64,000 bases of DNA from Desulfuromonas sp. (GTDB lineage: Bacteria; Desulfobacterota; Desulfuromonadia; Desulfuromonadales; UBA2294): contig PKUH01000015.1 of assembly GCA_002869615.1 (NCBI GenBank), positions 1-64,000 of the forward strand, in the 5' to 3' direction. A program made the position numbers and the translations under genes. Each line of letters starts with the position of its first letter. Positions within the stretch are counted from its first letter, which is position 1. Under the pieces are notes generated by a model, which was not told the DNA's origin, did no database searches, and saw nothing but the letters and a program-made list of their open reading frames with translations. Of the stretch, positions 42,642 through 51,792 are shown piece by piece.

Positions 42642-44011
42642 TATTGACTCCGCGGACCGGCATCGCGAACCGGTTTGGTGAGCCAGGGGGAATAGACGAT
42701 CCGGTCAATCCGATAGCTTTCCGGACCGAACCCTTCGTAAGTGACCCACTCCTTGTCGCGACGATCGAAAAAGAACGGTAGATTCTTCTCCTTGCCGGCT
42801 TTCTCGAGGGCTGCTGTCCGGTCGCTCCACCAGTTGCCGCTGACGTCGACAATATCGTTAAAACTGGTCGGCGCCTGGCTCAGCATCGTGTTCTTGCTTT
42901 TACGCGCCATAGCCTCTTTCTGCATCAGTTTTTTCGACCCCGATCTTTTTTCCCAGTCGGCGCTCTGGTAGATCCCGAGTTCGACCCCCATCCGGTTGCC
43001 GGAGAAGTTATTGTTCCGTATCGTCGGATAAGACGAGTAATCGCAGAACATCGCCAGATCGTTCTCTTCAAAAATATTATTTTCGACCTTCGGATTCGAT
43101 TTGCGATAATTGTAAAGCGCCGTTCCGTTTTTACTGAACAGGTTGTTCTGTAACAGGGGTGATCCATACTGGTCGTTGCGAACAGCCATCTTGTTGCCGA
43201 TAAACCTGTTGTCCTCGAGTGCCGGATAGGCAAATGAATAATTGACCAGGGCGATCTCGTTGTCGACAAACCGGTTATGGCGTATTCGCGGTGTGCTCTT
43301 GGTCTGATTGCAGTAAAGAGCCAGCCGGTTATTGGTGAAAATATTATCTTCAATCACATCGGGATAAGGCTGCAGCAGGCCGATCCCCTGTTCATTGTTT
43401 TCAAAGGTGTTTCCGGCAATCCGACCGCGGCTGTTGTGCGATGCCAGGATAGCTGTCTTGCCATGACCGACAAAGGTGTTTTCAAGGATCAGCGGATTTG
43501 ATCGCATTTCATTATCAATCGCCATCTCGTTATCTTCAAACCGGTTCTTTTCAATCCGCGGCGATGCTTCACGCAGTAACTTGATTGCCGTCCCGCAATT
43601 GGTGAAAACCGAGTCGGTCACTGAAAAATCGGTCGCAATGCTGCTGATCGCCGATTCGGCGCCATCGACCCGGATCGCCGAGAAAAGGCTCCCCTTTTCA
43701 CCTTCAACAAAATTGATTCCCTGCCAGCCCGGCGGCGACTCGATAACGACCGGGCGCCGGGCACTCCCCCTGACCTGGATCACTCCGGAGACATCGATAT
43801 TGGCCGAAGGTGAGGTTACCTTGATTTTACTGCCGGCCGCCACGATCAGAGTGCTGCCGCGCGGAATCCTGAGCGCTTCATTGAGAACGACTTCATCCTG
43901 CCAGACGGTTTCGCCGGCCGGCAGTTGCTTCAGCGCGAATGCCGGTATCGCTGACAACAACAGCAGCAGGATAGCCGCTGAAACTCTATTGCGCATCTGC
44001 CGGTTCAACAT
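42641..44011 (-). CDS. Exported beta-helix protein with many N-N-x repeats
   Basis: 456 residues with a signal peptide (AAILLLLLSAIPAFALK). At least twelve right-handed beta-helix coils are visible in the form NRFxDNEMA/NTFVGHGK/NNLFSKNGT, about 22-25 residues each (150-360), ending with NWWSDRT. It is therefore a long solenoid, probably extracellular or periplasmic. GGTGG lies six bases before the ATG. It overlaps the upstream gene by 26 bases and the downstream one by one base. Confidence 0.85.
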   Translation of the reverse strand: MLNRQMRNRVSAAILLLLLSAIPAFALKQLPAGETVWQDEVVLNEALRIPRGSTLIVAAGSKIKVTSPSANIDVSGVIQVRGSARRPVVIESPPGWQGINFVEGEKGSLFSAIRVDGAESAISSIATDFSVTDSVFTNCGTAIKLLREASPRIEKNRFEDNEMAIDNEMRSNPLILENTFVGHGKTAILASHNSRGRIAGNTFENNEQGIGLLQPYPDVIEDNIFTNNRLALYCNQTKSTPRIRHNRFVDNEIALVNYSFAYPALEDNRFIGNKMAVRNDQYGSPLLQNNLFSKNGTALYNYRKSNPKVENNIFEENDLAMFCDYSSYPTIRNNNFSGNRMGVELGIYQSADWEKRSGSKKLMQKEAMARKSKNTMLSQAPTSFNDIVDVSGNWWSDRTAALEKAGKEKNLPFFFDRRDKEWVTYEGFGPESYRIDRIVYSPWLTKPVRDAGPRSQ

Positions 44012-45023
44012 CTATCACCACCTCCTGCACCACTGCCCCGTTTTTGAGCTTGATCGCATGATCTTCACTGCCGGAGAATTTTCCGTAGAGTTCACCTTCG
44101 ACAGCCGGTCCGCCGAAATTTTTCCGGGCCAGCAGATAATACGAACCGGCGGCCGGAAGAGCCAGCTCAAACGTGCCGTCCGATCCGGTTTTTGGTGAGA
44201 AGAAATCGGGGTTTCCGGTCATTCCCGGCTGTCGATAGGCAAAGACATGCAGCCCGGCAACCGGCCGGCCGCTCCGGTCACGGACGACGCCGCGGACACC
44301 GCTGAACGGCACACCTTCCCCCTCTTCCAGCATCGGCATCCGGGTAATGGTCTCAAGTTCGACATCGACAATACGGTTTGGTTCGACCCGCACCGGGTTG
44401 CCGTAGTAGTAATTGAAGTAATCACCGATCTCGATCGGCCCGAACTGTCCCCCCTTCGCCCTTTTACGGGCGAGCAGGTAATACTCTCCCGGCGGCAGGC
44501 GCAGCCGGAAGTCACCTCGCGCCACCGGTTGAACAAAGTACCCCGGGCCCTTGAAGCCCCGTGAGGCATCTTTGTAGACGTAAAGATAGGCACGTTCCAA
44601 CGGTTCCCCCTGGAAGCTTAATCGCCCCTTGATCCCGGAGTAACCGGAATCGACCGGTGCCGTCTCTTCCGGCACCCTGATCAGGTTGAAGCCGACGGTT
44701 GTTTCGTGACCGGCAACCACCCGAACCGGACTGCCGCTGTAATAACAGAAATAGTTCCCCGGCTTCGGTTCCCCTTCATAGTCACGCGCCGTCAGGTAAT
44801 AGCTTCCGGGCTCCAGTGCCAGGCTATAGGTCCCATCGACCTGCGAAGGGCCCGATGCGGCAACGACGCGCTCCTCGGCAATATCGGATATACTCTTGTA
44901 GGCACGTACGGTCAGACCGGGAACCAGCTCACCGCGCCAGGCGATTCGCCCGCGAACCCCGGTTGCAGCCAGGGCTGTTCCGGCAATCATCAACAGGATT
45001 ACGAGTAGACCGATTCTCTTCAT
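43986..45023 (-). CDS. Exported three-module carboxypeptidase-regulatory-domain protein
   Basis: 345 residues, exactly the length of its paralogue at 41604. Signal peptide (IGLLVILLMIAGTALAATG) and three modules: VRGRIAWRGELVPGLTVRAY, IKGRLSFQGEPLERAYLYVY and VRGVVRDRSGRPVAGLHVFAY. Each carries the repeated GxYxLxxPPGxYYLLAR pattern. The start overlaps the preceding beta-helix gene by four bases. Equal length and module order indicate duplication of a gene pair. Confidence 0.85.
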   Translation of the reverse strand: MKRIGLLVILLMIAGTALAATGVRGRIAWRGELVPGLTVRAYKSISDIAEERVVAASGPSQVDGTYSLALEPGSYYLTARDYEGEPKPGNYFCYYSGSPVRVVAGHETTVGFNLIRVPEETAPVDSGYSGIKGRLSFQGEPLERAYLYVYKDASRGFKGPGYFVQPVARGDFRLRLPPGEYYLLARKRAKGGQFGPIEIGDYFNYYYGNPVRVEPNRIVDVELETITRMPMLEEGEGVPFSGVRGVVRDRSGRPVAGLHVFAYRQPGMTGNPDFFSPKTGSDGTFELALPAAGSYYLLARKNFGGPAVEGELYGKFSGSEDHAIKLKNGAVVQEVVIDVEPADAQ

Positions 45024-46207
45024 TTCTTCTCCGGGGCGCCGAACACCGGCTGCCGGCGCCAGGGATGAACATCTACCTGATCGAGCGGGTATTCGCGGCC
45101 TTCCTCGATAAAGGTCGGCCGATCACGGCCGTCATCGATAAACGAGAGATTTTTGCCTTGACCGTTTTCTCCCAACTCACCGGCAGCCTTGGCTCCCCAC
45201 CAGTTCTGGCGGGCATCGACCGTGCCATCGAGTTTTGGTGGGGCCGGCAGGCCGGTCGCCGACTTTTCGATGGAGCCAAAAGCCGAACGGGTGCTTTCGG
45301 CCTGGCGCGCCTTATTGCCATTCTCCCGCTCCCATTGTGACGACTGGAATTCAAGGAAAACCGCTTTGCCGTTTTCAATAAAATCGTTGTTGCTAATAAC
45401 CGGATACGACGAGAAGGCGACCTTGACCCCGATGTCGTTACGGAACAGCAGGTTTCTCTCAATCAGCGGGTCGGCCCGTCGGTAAAGGGAAATACCGACC
45501 TCGTTATCGCTCACATCGGAACCGCTGATTTTTGGTTTCGCTCCCTTTTCAACCCGGATGGCGATCCGGTTGTGGTCGAAACAGTTGTCAGTAATTTCCG
45601 GGTTACTGCCGGAGTAGGCGACCATCAAGGCGGTCTGTTCGTGGCTGAACACGTTGCCGGAAAACCGCCGTGGTGTCGAACGGAAGATATAGGCGCCATA
45701 CTTGCCATTCCGTTCAAACCGGTTATTAAGGATAGCCGCGGCCGAGCCATCCTTGACAAAGAGACCAACCTTGCGGTTGTTGCGGAATGTCGCACCGGCC
45801 AGCGTCGCTTCGGTTTGCTGACGCAGCTCGACACCAACATCATTCTGTTCAAGAATCAGGCCTTCAAGACGCGGCTCGCCACCGATCACCTGCACCCCGA
45901 TGCGTGCATCCCGGATCGCGCTTTCAGTAATCAGGGTATCCACTCCGGTACCCTTGAGCACGATTCCGTTCCAGCCCTGACCGGAAAAGGTGACACCGCG
46001 AGCCGTCATTCGGCCGGCGACCTCGAGTGTTCCCCCGGCGGCAAAACTGATTCGGCTGTCGGGTTCAATTATCAGATGCCCGCCCTGATCGACCCGGACC
46101 TTGTCGGATATCGTCTTGTCGCCGCGCCAGGTCACGTCGCCGTCAATCACTTGCGCGACCACGGGAGTTGCACTACAGAAAAGCAAAAAGAAGACAAGAA
46201 TGCGCAT
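45020..46207 (-). CDS. Exported beta-helix protein
   Basis: 395 residues. Signal peptide (ILVFFLLFCSATPVVAQV), a lead strand region and a set of beta-helix coils (NNRKVGLFVKDGS, NRFERNGKYGAYIFRS, NCFDHNRIAIRVEKG, SDNEVGISLYRRA), ending with RQNWWGAKA. It pairs with the regulatory-domain protein that follows. Start and stop overlap neighbours (ATG shared with the lipoprotein stop at 46207). Confidence 0.85.
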   Translation of the reverse strand: MRILVFFLLFCSATPVVAQVIDGDVTWRGDKTISDKVRVDQGGHLIIEPDSRISFAAGGTLEVAGRMTARGVTFSGQGWNGIVLKGTGVDTLITESAIRDARIGVQVIGGEPRLEGLILEQNDVGVELRQQTEATLAGATFRNNRKVGLFVKDGSAAAILNNRFERNGKYGAYIFRSTPRRFSGNVFSHEQTALMVAYSGSNPEITDNCFDHNRIAIRVEKGAKPKISGSDVSDNEVGISLYRRADPLIERNLLFRNDIGVKVAFSSYPVISNNDFIENGKAVFLEFQSSQWERENGNKARQAESTRSAFGSIEKSATGLPAPPKLDGTVDARQNWWGAKAAGELGENGQGKNLSFIDDGRDRPTFIEEGREYPLDQVDVHPWRRQPVFGAPEKK

Positions 46208-47304
46208 TACCAGACCTCCCGCACAATAATATCCGAGAGCGCCTCAACCTGCCCGGCTTCAACCCGGACCGAATGATCGGCCTGGCCATCATGGGTGCCG
46301 ACCCATTCACCCGGTTCCAGCGGTCCGCCGTAGGTGCTGCGGGCCCCGAGATAATAGGTTCCGCCGGCACCGAGGTTGAGTACATAGCGCCCGTCCGCTC
46401 CGGTCGGTGCCGAAATATAGGTCGGTTTGCCGACCATCCGGCTATCGAGATAAGCAAAGACAAATATACCCGAAACAGGTTGTCCGTCGCGATTGACAAC
46501 CCGCCCTTCGAAACGGGTCGCGGTCTGCTCGAACTTGCCTTCGTCAAGTTTTTTCGTCCGGGCGGTCGCATCAACGGCCGCAAGTCTGAAATCGCCGATA
46601 TCACGGTATTCACCGGCCGCGACCGAAATCGGGTTGCCCGGATAATTAGCATTCAGGTCGCCCGCCTCCGGCTCACCCATCCTTCCGCCATCCGATCTTT
46701 TACGGGCGGCGAGGAAAAAACGGCCGGACGGCAGATCGATCCGGAAGCGGCCGTCATCTTCACTTTGTACCGCCTCTCCGTAAGAGGGCCCGATCAGCCC
46801 CGATTCCGACTCGGCATAGACATAGACGAAACCGTGCGACACTACTTCCCCCTGGTGAACAAGCCGGCCGACGATGCCGGTTTGCGGTTCGGCGATCAGT
46901 CCGCCATCCCGTCCCATCTCGCGCAGGGAGAATGGCGCGACCGTACGGACCCGGTCGGTCACCTCGATCGGGTTGGCCGGACACTCGGCCATCAGCATGC
47001 GGGTCCGGCCGTCTTCGGTCATCTCTTTTTTCTTGCCGATGATAAAATATTGACCGGCTGGCAGATCGATCCGGAAACGGCCCGCCGAATCGGTCGAGGT
47101 GGCTGCAAACGGCAACGTCGACCGATCCTTTTCCGCCTTGAGGTAAATTTCGACACCGGCACCGGCCAACGGCTCATCACCGTTGAGGATCTGTCCTTCG
47201 AGGCCACGTTCACCCGTTCCGGTACAGGCCGAGAGAAAGAGCGTCAGCGCCGTTACCATCAGCACCAATATATTGATTCGTTTAAACACCATATTCAGCA
47301 ACAC
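46207..47304 (-). CDS. Carboxypeptidase-regulatory-domain lipoprotein
   Basis: 365 residues with a lipobox (LTLFLSACTGTG). Three regulatory modules follow: LEGQILNGDEPLAGAGVEIY, IVGRLVHQGEVVSHGFVYVY and FEGRVVNRDGQPVSGIFVFAY, each ending in a GRFRIDLPxGxFFLAARKR-like strand. Its lipid anchor distinguishes it from the two soluble paralogues. It overlaps the next gene by one base. Unknown ligand. Confidence 0.85.
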   Translation of the reverse strand: MLLNMVFKRINILVLMVTALTLFLSACTGTGERGLEGQILNGDEPLAGAGVEIYLKAEKDRSTLPFAATSTDSAGRFRIDLPAGQYFIIGKKKEMTEDGRTRMLMAECPANPIEVTDRVRTVAPFSLREMGRDGGLIAEPQTGIVGRLVHQGEVVSHGFVYVYAESESGLIGPSYGEAVQSEDDGRFRIDLPSGRFFLAARKRSDGGRMGEPEAGDLNANYPGNPISVAAGEYRDIGDFRLAAVDATARTKKLDEGKFEQTATRFEGRVVNRDGQPVSGIFVFAYLDSRMVGKPTYISAPTGADGRYVLNLGAGGTYYLGARSTYGGPLEPGEWVGTHDGQADHSVRVEAGQVEALSDIIVREVW

Positions 47305-47308
47305 ATTT

Positions 47309-49741
47309 TCAGGCAGACCGTGTCGGCATCAGTACCGTAATCAGGGCGACTAGATATACAACCGTTCCGAAAACAAGCGTCAGGGTGAAACCGAAATTCA
47401 TCGCAAGGACGACGGCAAGCAGCGCCCCCCAGACGCTGGTTGCACTGTTGATCCCCCAGCTCCACGCAATGCCATCCGCGGTCGGATGCATCAATTTCAT
47501 TCCGACCGGCAGCGGCATCCCGAGCAATATCCCGAGTGGGGCCAGCAGCAGGACCGACAGACCGCAACGCTGCAGCAGCGAGGCAGTCATCGCCGCATCG
47601 AGGATACCCGGCAGAAACCATATATAGACCAGAGAGAGCAAGAGCAATGCCAACAACGCGCTGCCGAGAAAACGTCGTTCCCGACCGGCTGCTAACGGCC
47701 CGGAGATGAGCGATCCGAATCCGGAAAAAATCAGCAGGGCGCAGAGAATCACGGCCAGGGCATAGATCGGCTGACCGAGGAACAGGATAAAGCGCCTGAG
47801 CAGTCCGATCTCGATCAGCATGAAGCCGAGGCCGAGGCAACTGAAATAGAGAATGCGGCGCAGCGCCGCTGGTTCACGGAGGGCGGAGCGGCGCCAGATC
47901 AGTAGCGGCAGCAGCAGGAAAACAGCGACAATAACGGTGACTACCAGGAGCAGGTTGCGCAGGGTTAAAAGGGCCCGGTCCTCGAAGGAACTCTGCTCGG
48001 GAAACGAAAATAGCTGAATAAAATCAGCGGGTTTCAACATGTAGTAGAAAAACGGCTGATCATCGGTGGTCGGCCGCAGATCAAACGGGATTGATTCATA
48101 AAAACTTTCGCTTCCGCCTGAGGCAATCAGCTTGCCGAAACTGCTGCTTGCCGATCGATCGTCCGGCAGGTAGACGATCCTGAAACCCTTTTCCGCCGAC
48201 TCTTTGCGCAGGGTTGCGATCTCGGCGGCGGTGAAAGGTGAGCGTTTGAGCATGACATTGGCGAGCCCGCGTTCCTTGATAATTGCCAGGTGAGCGCCCG
48301 GATCATCAATCTCTTTTTCCTGAAGCAGGGCGAGCCCGAGCGAAACCAGGCGCAAGGTTTCACGCTCGAAAATAAAGCGGGCAATCGTCAGAATTCCGTC
48401 ATCTGTCAAGTGGTTCCAGTAATCGCGAAACGCCTCGACCGTATAGAGATTGTTCTCAGAAAGGGTGAAGGCACCGGCCGCCGGCGCGGTCCGCCCGAAA
48501 ACGGCTGACGCCTGGATCACATCGTACCGTTCATCGGATCGTCGAATGTAGTTTCGGCCTTCGTCAATAGCGACCCGGACGTTCGGCTGCCGGTACAGCT
48601 CGCCGGTGAACGCCCCGAACTCCTGGTTAACCGCCTGAACGATCAATGAATTCATCTCGACCGCAGTCACGTCGCGGGCTCCCATTGACAGGGCAACCAG
48701 AACATCCTTGCCGCCGCCAGGGCCGATAACCAGGGACTTCGCCCGGTCATGCAGGCTGTACGGCAGGGCGATGACGTTGCTGCGGAAAAAATCATCGTAG
48801 GCATCACCGGCGCGGTACATCGTCGTGTAGCCGGTATCATCGACGACCATGCCGAGCTGCTCCGGTATCGGGCCCCGGTAATTGCGCGACAGCCCCCAGG
48901 CCTGGTTCATTTCCTGGCTCTGCGATGGATAGACGGCAACCCGCGAAAATGAGTTCCAGCTGCTCCAGAGCAGGTTTGGCTCGAACCGGCCACGGACAAA
49001 ACGGATTTCGGCAAAACCGTTTGCCATGTTGGCAATCCCGGCGGCCAAAAGAATTATTGCGATAAAGATCGTCGCCCAGCGGAAACCGCCAATTCGCCCT
49101 GTTTTCGGCAGGAACATCAGGGCTGCCAGCAGCCCGGTCAGGGCAATCGCCAGAATCGCGGTAATGCCGCCGAGAAGATGGAGCAGGAGAATGATCAGCA
49201 GACAGCCGAATCCGGCCCCGAGCAGATCCCAGAAATAAACGCGGTTGATCTCGTTGAGGTAGCGACCGAGGATGAGGGTCAGGGCCAGGCCGCTGAAAAA
49301 AAACGGCAGGGCGGTGACCAGGTAAAGCGCCGTAAGGGCCGGCAGCATTTCAAGCGCCATCCCCTGCTCGTAAAATCCTTGTTGAAAAGTCTGATAAAAG
49401 GGCTGATGAAAAAAAGATAAAACCCGGAATCCGAATTGCGGCTGAAGACGGAACAGGACAAATACGGCAAAAAAGAGAGAGACCGACAGACCGAAAAGAA
49501 GGCTGCATCGAGCGGCAATCCGCCGGGTCTCGGCAAACGGGAACCATCCCGGTTTCAGATAAATCAGCAGCGCCGCCGTCCCCATCCCGAACAGGGCCAG
49601 GGAGATCGCCATCGATGCAAAGTGATACCACATCAGCACCGAGAAAATACGGGTGAGGATGAGTTCGTACATCAGGGTCGCCAGGCTGATCAGAAAGACC
49701 CCGAAATAGAGCTTGCGGTCGGGGCGATCAAGGAAGGGCAT
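47309..49741 (-). CDS. Polytopic membrane protein with embedded spermidine-synthase-like domain
   Basis: 810 residues. About eight membrane helices (1-230), a methyltransferase-fold spermidine/spermine-synthase-like domain (about 320-470: SLVIGPGGGKDVLVALSM, VTAVEMNSLIVQAV, YDVIQASAVFGRTAP) and about seven further helices. This layout is the fused MFS/spermidine-synthase family, whose substrate is often unknown; the GGGKD motif can bind SAM or decarboxylated SAM. The ATG overlaps the PQQ/beta-helix gene by 14 bases. It is the only obvious enzyme in the operon apart from redox proteins. Confidence 0.85.
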   Translation of the reverse strand: MPFLDRPDRKLYFGVFLISLATLMYELILTRIFSVLMWYHFASMAISLALFGMGTAALLIYLKPGWFPFAETRRIAARCSLLFGLSVSLFFAVFVLFRLQPQFGFRVLSFFHQPFYQTFQQGFYEQGMALEMLPALTALYLVTALPFFFSGLALTLILGRYLNEINRVYFWDLLGAGFGCLLIILLLHLLGGITAILAIALTGLLAALMFLPKTGRIGGFRWATIFIAIILLAAGIANMANGFAEIRFVRGRFEPNLLWSSWNSFSRVAVYPSQSQEMNQAWGLSRNYRGPIPEQLGMVVDDTGYTTMYRAGDAYDDFFRSNVIALPYSLHDRAKSLVIGPGGGKDVLVALSMGARDVTAVEMNSLIVQAVNQEFGAFTGELYRQPNVRVAIDEGRNYIRRSDERYDVIQASAVFGRTAPAAGAFTLSENNLYTVEAFRDYWNHLTDDGILTIARFIFERETLRLVSLGLALLQEKEIDDPGAHLAIIKERGLANVMLKRSPFTAAEIATLRKESAEKGFRIVYLPDDRSASSSFGKLIASGGSESFYESIPFDLRPTTDDQPFFYYMLKPADFIQLFSFPEQSSFEDRALLTLRNLLLVVTVIVAVFLLLPLLIWRRSALREPAALRRILYFSCLGLGFMLIEIGLLRRFILFLGQPIYALAVILCALLIFSGFGSLISGPLAAGRERRFLGSALLALLLLSLVYIWFLPGILDAAMTASLLQRCGLSVLLLAPLGILLGMPLPVGMKLMHPTADGIAWSWGINSATSVWGALLAVVLAMNFGFTLTLVFGTVVYLVALITVLMPTRSA

Positions 49742-51578
49742 GATCTGTCACCCCGGAGTCAACCGGCTGCAGTGCATAGACACTCCGTTCGCGACCACCG
49801 ATAATATAGTTGCCGTCGAAAACCAGTGGCCTCCCCTGAACCGCTCCATCAAGACGGAACTGGCTGACAACCGTGGCGCTATCTTTGCCGATGATCGACA
49901 GGTTGCCATCATTATCACCGAGCAGAATCCGGCGGCCCGCCAATAGCGGCGACGAATAAACCGGGCCAAGCCCGGTCTGCTTCCAGATGGTACGACCATC
50001 TTGCGCCCGGAGTTTCCAGAGGGAGCCGGCCGTGGTCCCGAGATACAGGATGCCGTCGGCATAAAGCGGGCTGCCGTAAAAACAGACCTCATCGAGAGCC
50101 TTCTGCCAGCGCCTGTGGCCAGCCCGGTCGAGGGCATGCAGTTGACCATCACGTGTGACGACAACCGGTCCTTCCGGGGTCACTGCCGGCGTCGAAAGCA
50201 GCGGTGCTCCGAGATCGAGCTGCCACAGAACTTCGCCGTCGAGACCGAGAGTCGTAAATTTGCCACTACCGCTGACCACGTAGAGCCGGTCCGAGTCGAA
50301 GGCGGGTGCGGCGCGCAAGGGGATTCCGGCCTCAAACTGCCAGAGGCGCATGCCGCTGGCAGCGTCAAGGGCGTACAGGGTACCGTTCCAGGCCGGCAGA
50401 AAAACCTTGTTATCAGCAGCGACCACCCCACCTTGACGATGATCATCGGCCGGCGAGGGAGAATAACTGAAACGCCAGAGCTCACGGCCATCGGACGGGT
50501 CGATGGCATAAAGCTCGCGTGCCCAGTTCTGGACATAAAGGGCCCGTTCATCGAGGGCCGGCTCGCTATCGACTACATCACCGAGCTGCCGGACCCAGAC
50601 TATTTTCCCTGAAGGATCAAGAGCCGTTATCGTCCCATCCCAGGAGCAGACGATCAGCTGACCGTTGACCTCAATGACCGATGCATCGACAAAACCTTTG
50701 GTGGCATAACTCCACACTTCCCGGATCTCGGCGGCATCCCGGGGTCCGGTCCGCTCAACCCAGCGGTCGGCCGGTTCAATATGGACCGTACCGATCTCCG
50801 GCTCGACCCGGCTATCGTGAATCGACTTGCCGATCTCCGCAAGCTGGTTCGATCCCCACCAGTTCGCGCGGAGGTGGACCTCGCCCTTAAAGAAATCACC
50901 GAGCCTGATATTGTCGATATTGTCATGGATATTGTTGTGGTGGATGTTCGATTCCCGATCGGTCTCGAAGAGAAAAATACCGGAGCCGTTATTGCGGATA
51001 ATATTCCGGGTGACTTCGACGGTCGCGTTCCGAAAGTTGATCGCCTTGCCCTGATTATGTTCGTAGAGATTATTCCGGAGGACGATCCGGGCTTCGCCGA
51101 GACGGCAACCGTCGATATTGTGATGGATGAAGCTGTCCTCGACAATCCCGCGGGTAAAATGGGCATGCAGAGTGTAGGCTGAATCCCGGATTTCACAATA
51201 ACGAAGATGGATATTTTTGGAGAAATCGACCCGGATCTCGAGCCAGTCGGCCGGCTGCGGGTTCTCTTCGGCACTCCTGAAGACGATCGGATTGGCCCGG
51301 GTGCCGAGAGCGTTCAGGATCCCCTCGACAACCAGGGTCCCGTCACCGAGGCCATCGGCATCCCGGTCGCGCCGCACGAAAGCGATCTCGGTGCCGGGCA
51401 ATATCGTCAGGGTTGCCCCCTTGGCGACCTTGACCGAACCGTCGATCAGGACACGCCCCTGCCAGGTCGTATCGACGGCAATATGGGCATCCTCCAGAAC
51501 CAGGATTCGACCCGGTCCGTGCGCACTGCAAGCTGCTAACAATACAGCACTAATTATGACAAAAAGAATTCGCAACAT
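49728..51578 (-). CDS. Lipoprotein with beta-helix and PQQ-type beta-propeller domains
   Basis: 616 residues. A lipobox (ISAVLLAACSAHG) is followed by a beta-helix half (about 25-270) closing with RANWWGSNQ, then a PQQ-repeat propeller (about 295-605) with repeats such as VDASVIEVNGQLIVCSWDG, ALYVQNWARELYAIDPSDG and LYLGTTAGSLWKLRAQDG. The propeller is of the BamB/quinoprotein type; the lack of visible catalytic residues suggests binding rather than dehydrogenase activity. The N-terminal half is a paralogue of the protein at 40362. Start chosen at the ATG 51578. Confidence 0.87.
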   Translation of the reverse strand: MLRILFVIISAVLLAACSAHGPGRILVLEDAHIAVDTTWQGRVLIDGSVKVAKGATLTILPGTEIAFVRRDRDADGLGDGTLVVEGILNALGTRANPIVFRSAEENPQPADWLEIRVDFSKNIHLRYCEIRDSAYTLHAHFTRGIVEDSFIHHNIDGCRLGEARIVLRNNLYEHNQGKAINFRNATVEVTRNIIRNNGSGIFLFETDRESNIHHNNIHDNIDNIRLGDFFKGEVHLRANWWGSNQLAEIGKSIHDSRVEPEIGTVHIEPADRWVERTGPRDAAEIREVWSYATKGFVDASVIEVNGQLIVCSWDGTITALDPSGKIVWVRQLGDVVDSEPALDERALYVQNWARELYAIDPSDGRELWRFSYSPSPADDHRQGGVVAADNKVFLPAWNGTLYALDAASGMRLWQFEAGIPLRAAPAFDSDRLYVVSGSGKFTTLGLDGEVLWQLDLGAPLLSTPAVTPEGPVVVTRDGQLHALDRAGHRRWQKALDEVCFYGSPLYADGILYLGTTAGSLWKLRAQDGRTIWKQTGLGPVYSSPLLAGRRILLGDNDGNLSIIGKDSATVVSQFRLDGAVQGRPLVFDGNYIIGGRERSVYALQPVDSGVTDHALP

Positions 51579-51691
51579 AGACCCGATAGCAAAGCACAAT
51601 CTGTTCCAAGAAATGAAAGAAGGACCGACATTTCTGCCGGCCCTTCTTCCTTAATGACTTACAGCTGGAAACTTATCGCTTACAGCTGCTG

Positions 51692-51709
51692 AATGACCAA
51701 AAGGTCATT
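51692..51709 (-). other. Hairpin at the peptide gene stop codon
   Basis: AATGACC-AAAA-GGTCATT, a 7-bp stem with a four-base loop, begins at the last base of the peptide stop codon. It may act as a weak terminator or mRNA end protecting the peptide message. Confidence 0.5.
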
Positions 51710-51765
51710 TAGCATGGGTGAACGTTGCCGCTGCCAACAACTTTAGGCTTCATGTACTTTTTCAT
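51709..51765 (-). CDS. 18-residue peptide gene (candidate modified-peptide precursor)
   Basis: A strong AAAGGAG lies seven bases before the ATG at 51763-51765. The product is MKKYMKPKVVGSGNVHPC, ending at TAA. It has a basic, PqqA-like leader-type start and a C-terminal Gly-Ser-Gly linker followed by NVHPC, so the terminal Cys may be a modification or anchoring site. It sits between the FG-GAP gene (stop 51860) and the lipoprotein (start 51578). I know of no exact family; no radical SAM maturase is in the window. The ribosome site and position argue for a real gene. Confidence 0.62.
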   Translation of the reverse strand: MKKYMKPKVVGSGNVHPC

Positions 51766-51792
51766 AATACTCTCCTTTGATGAATTCTCTGT

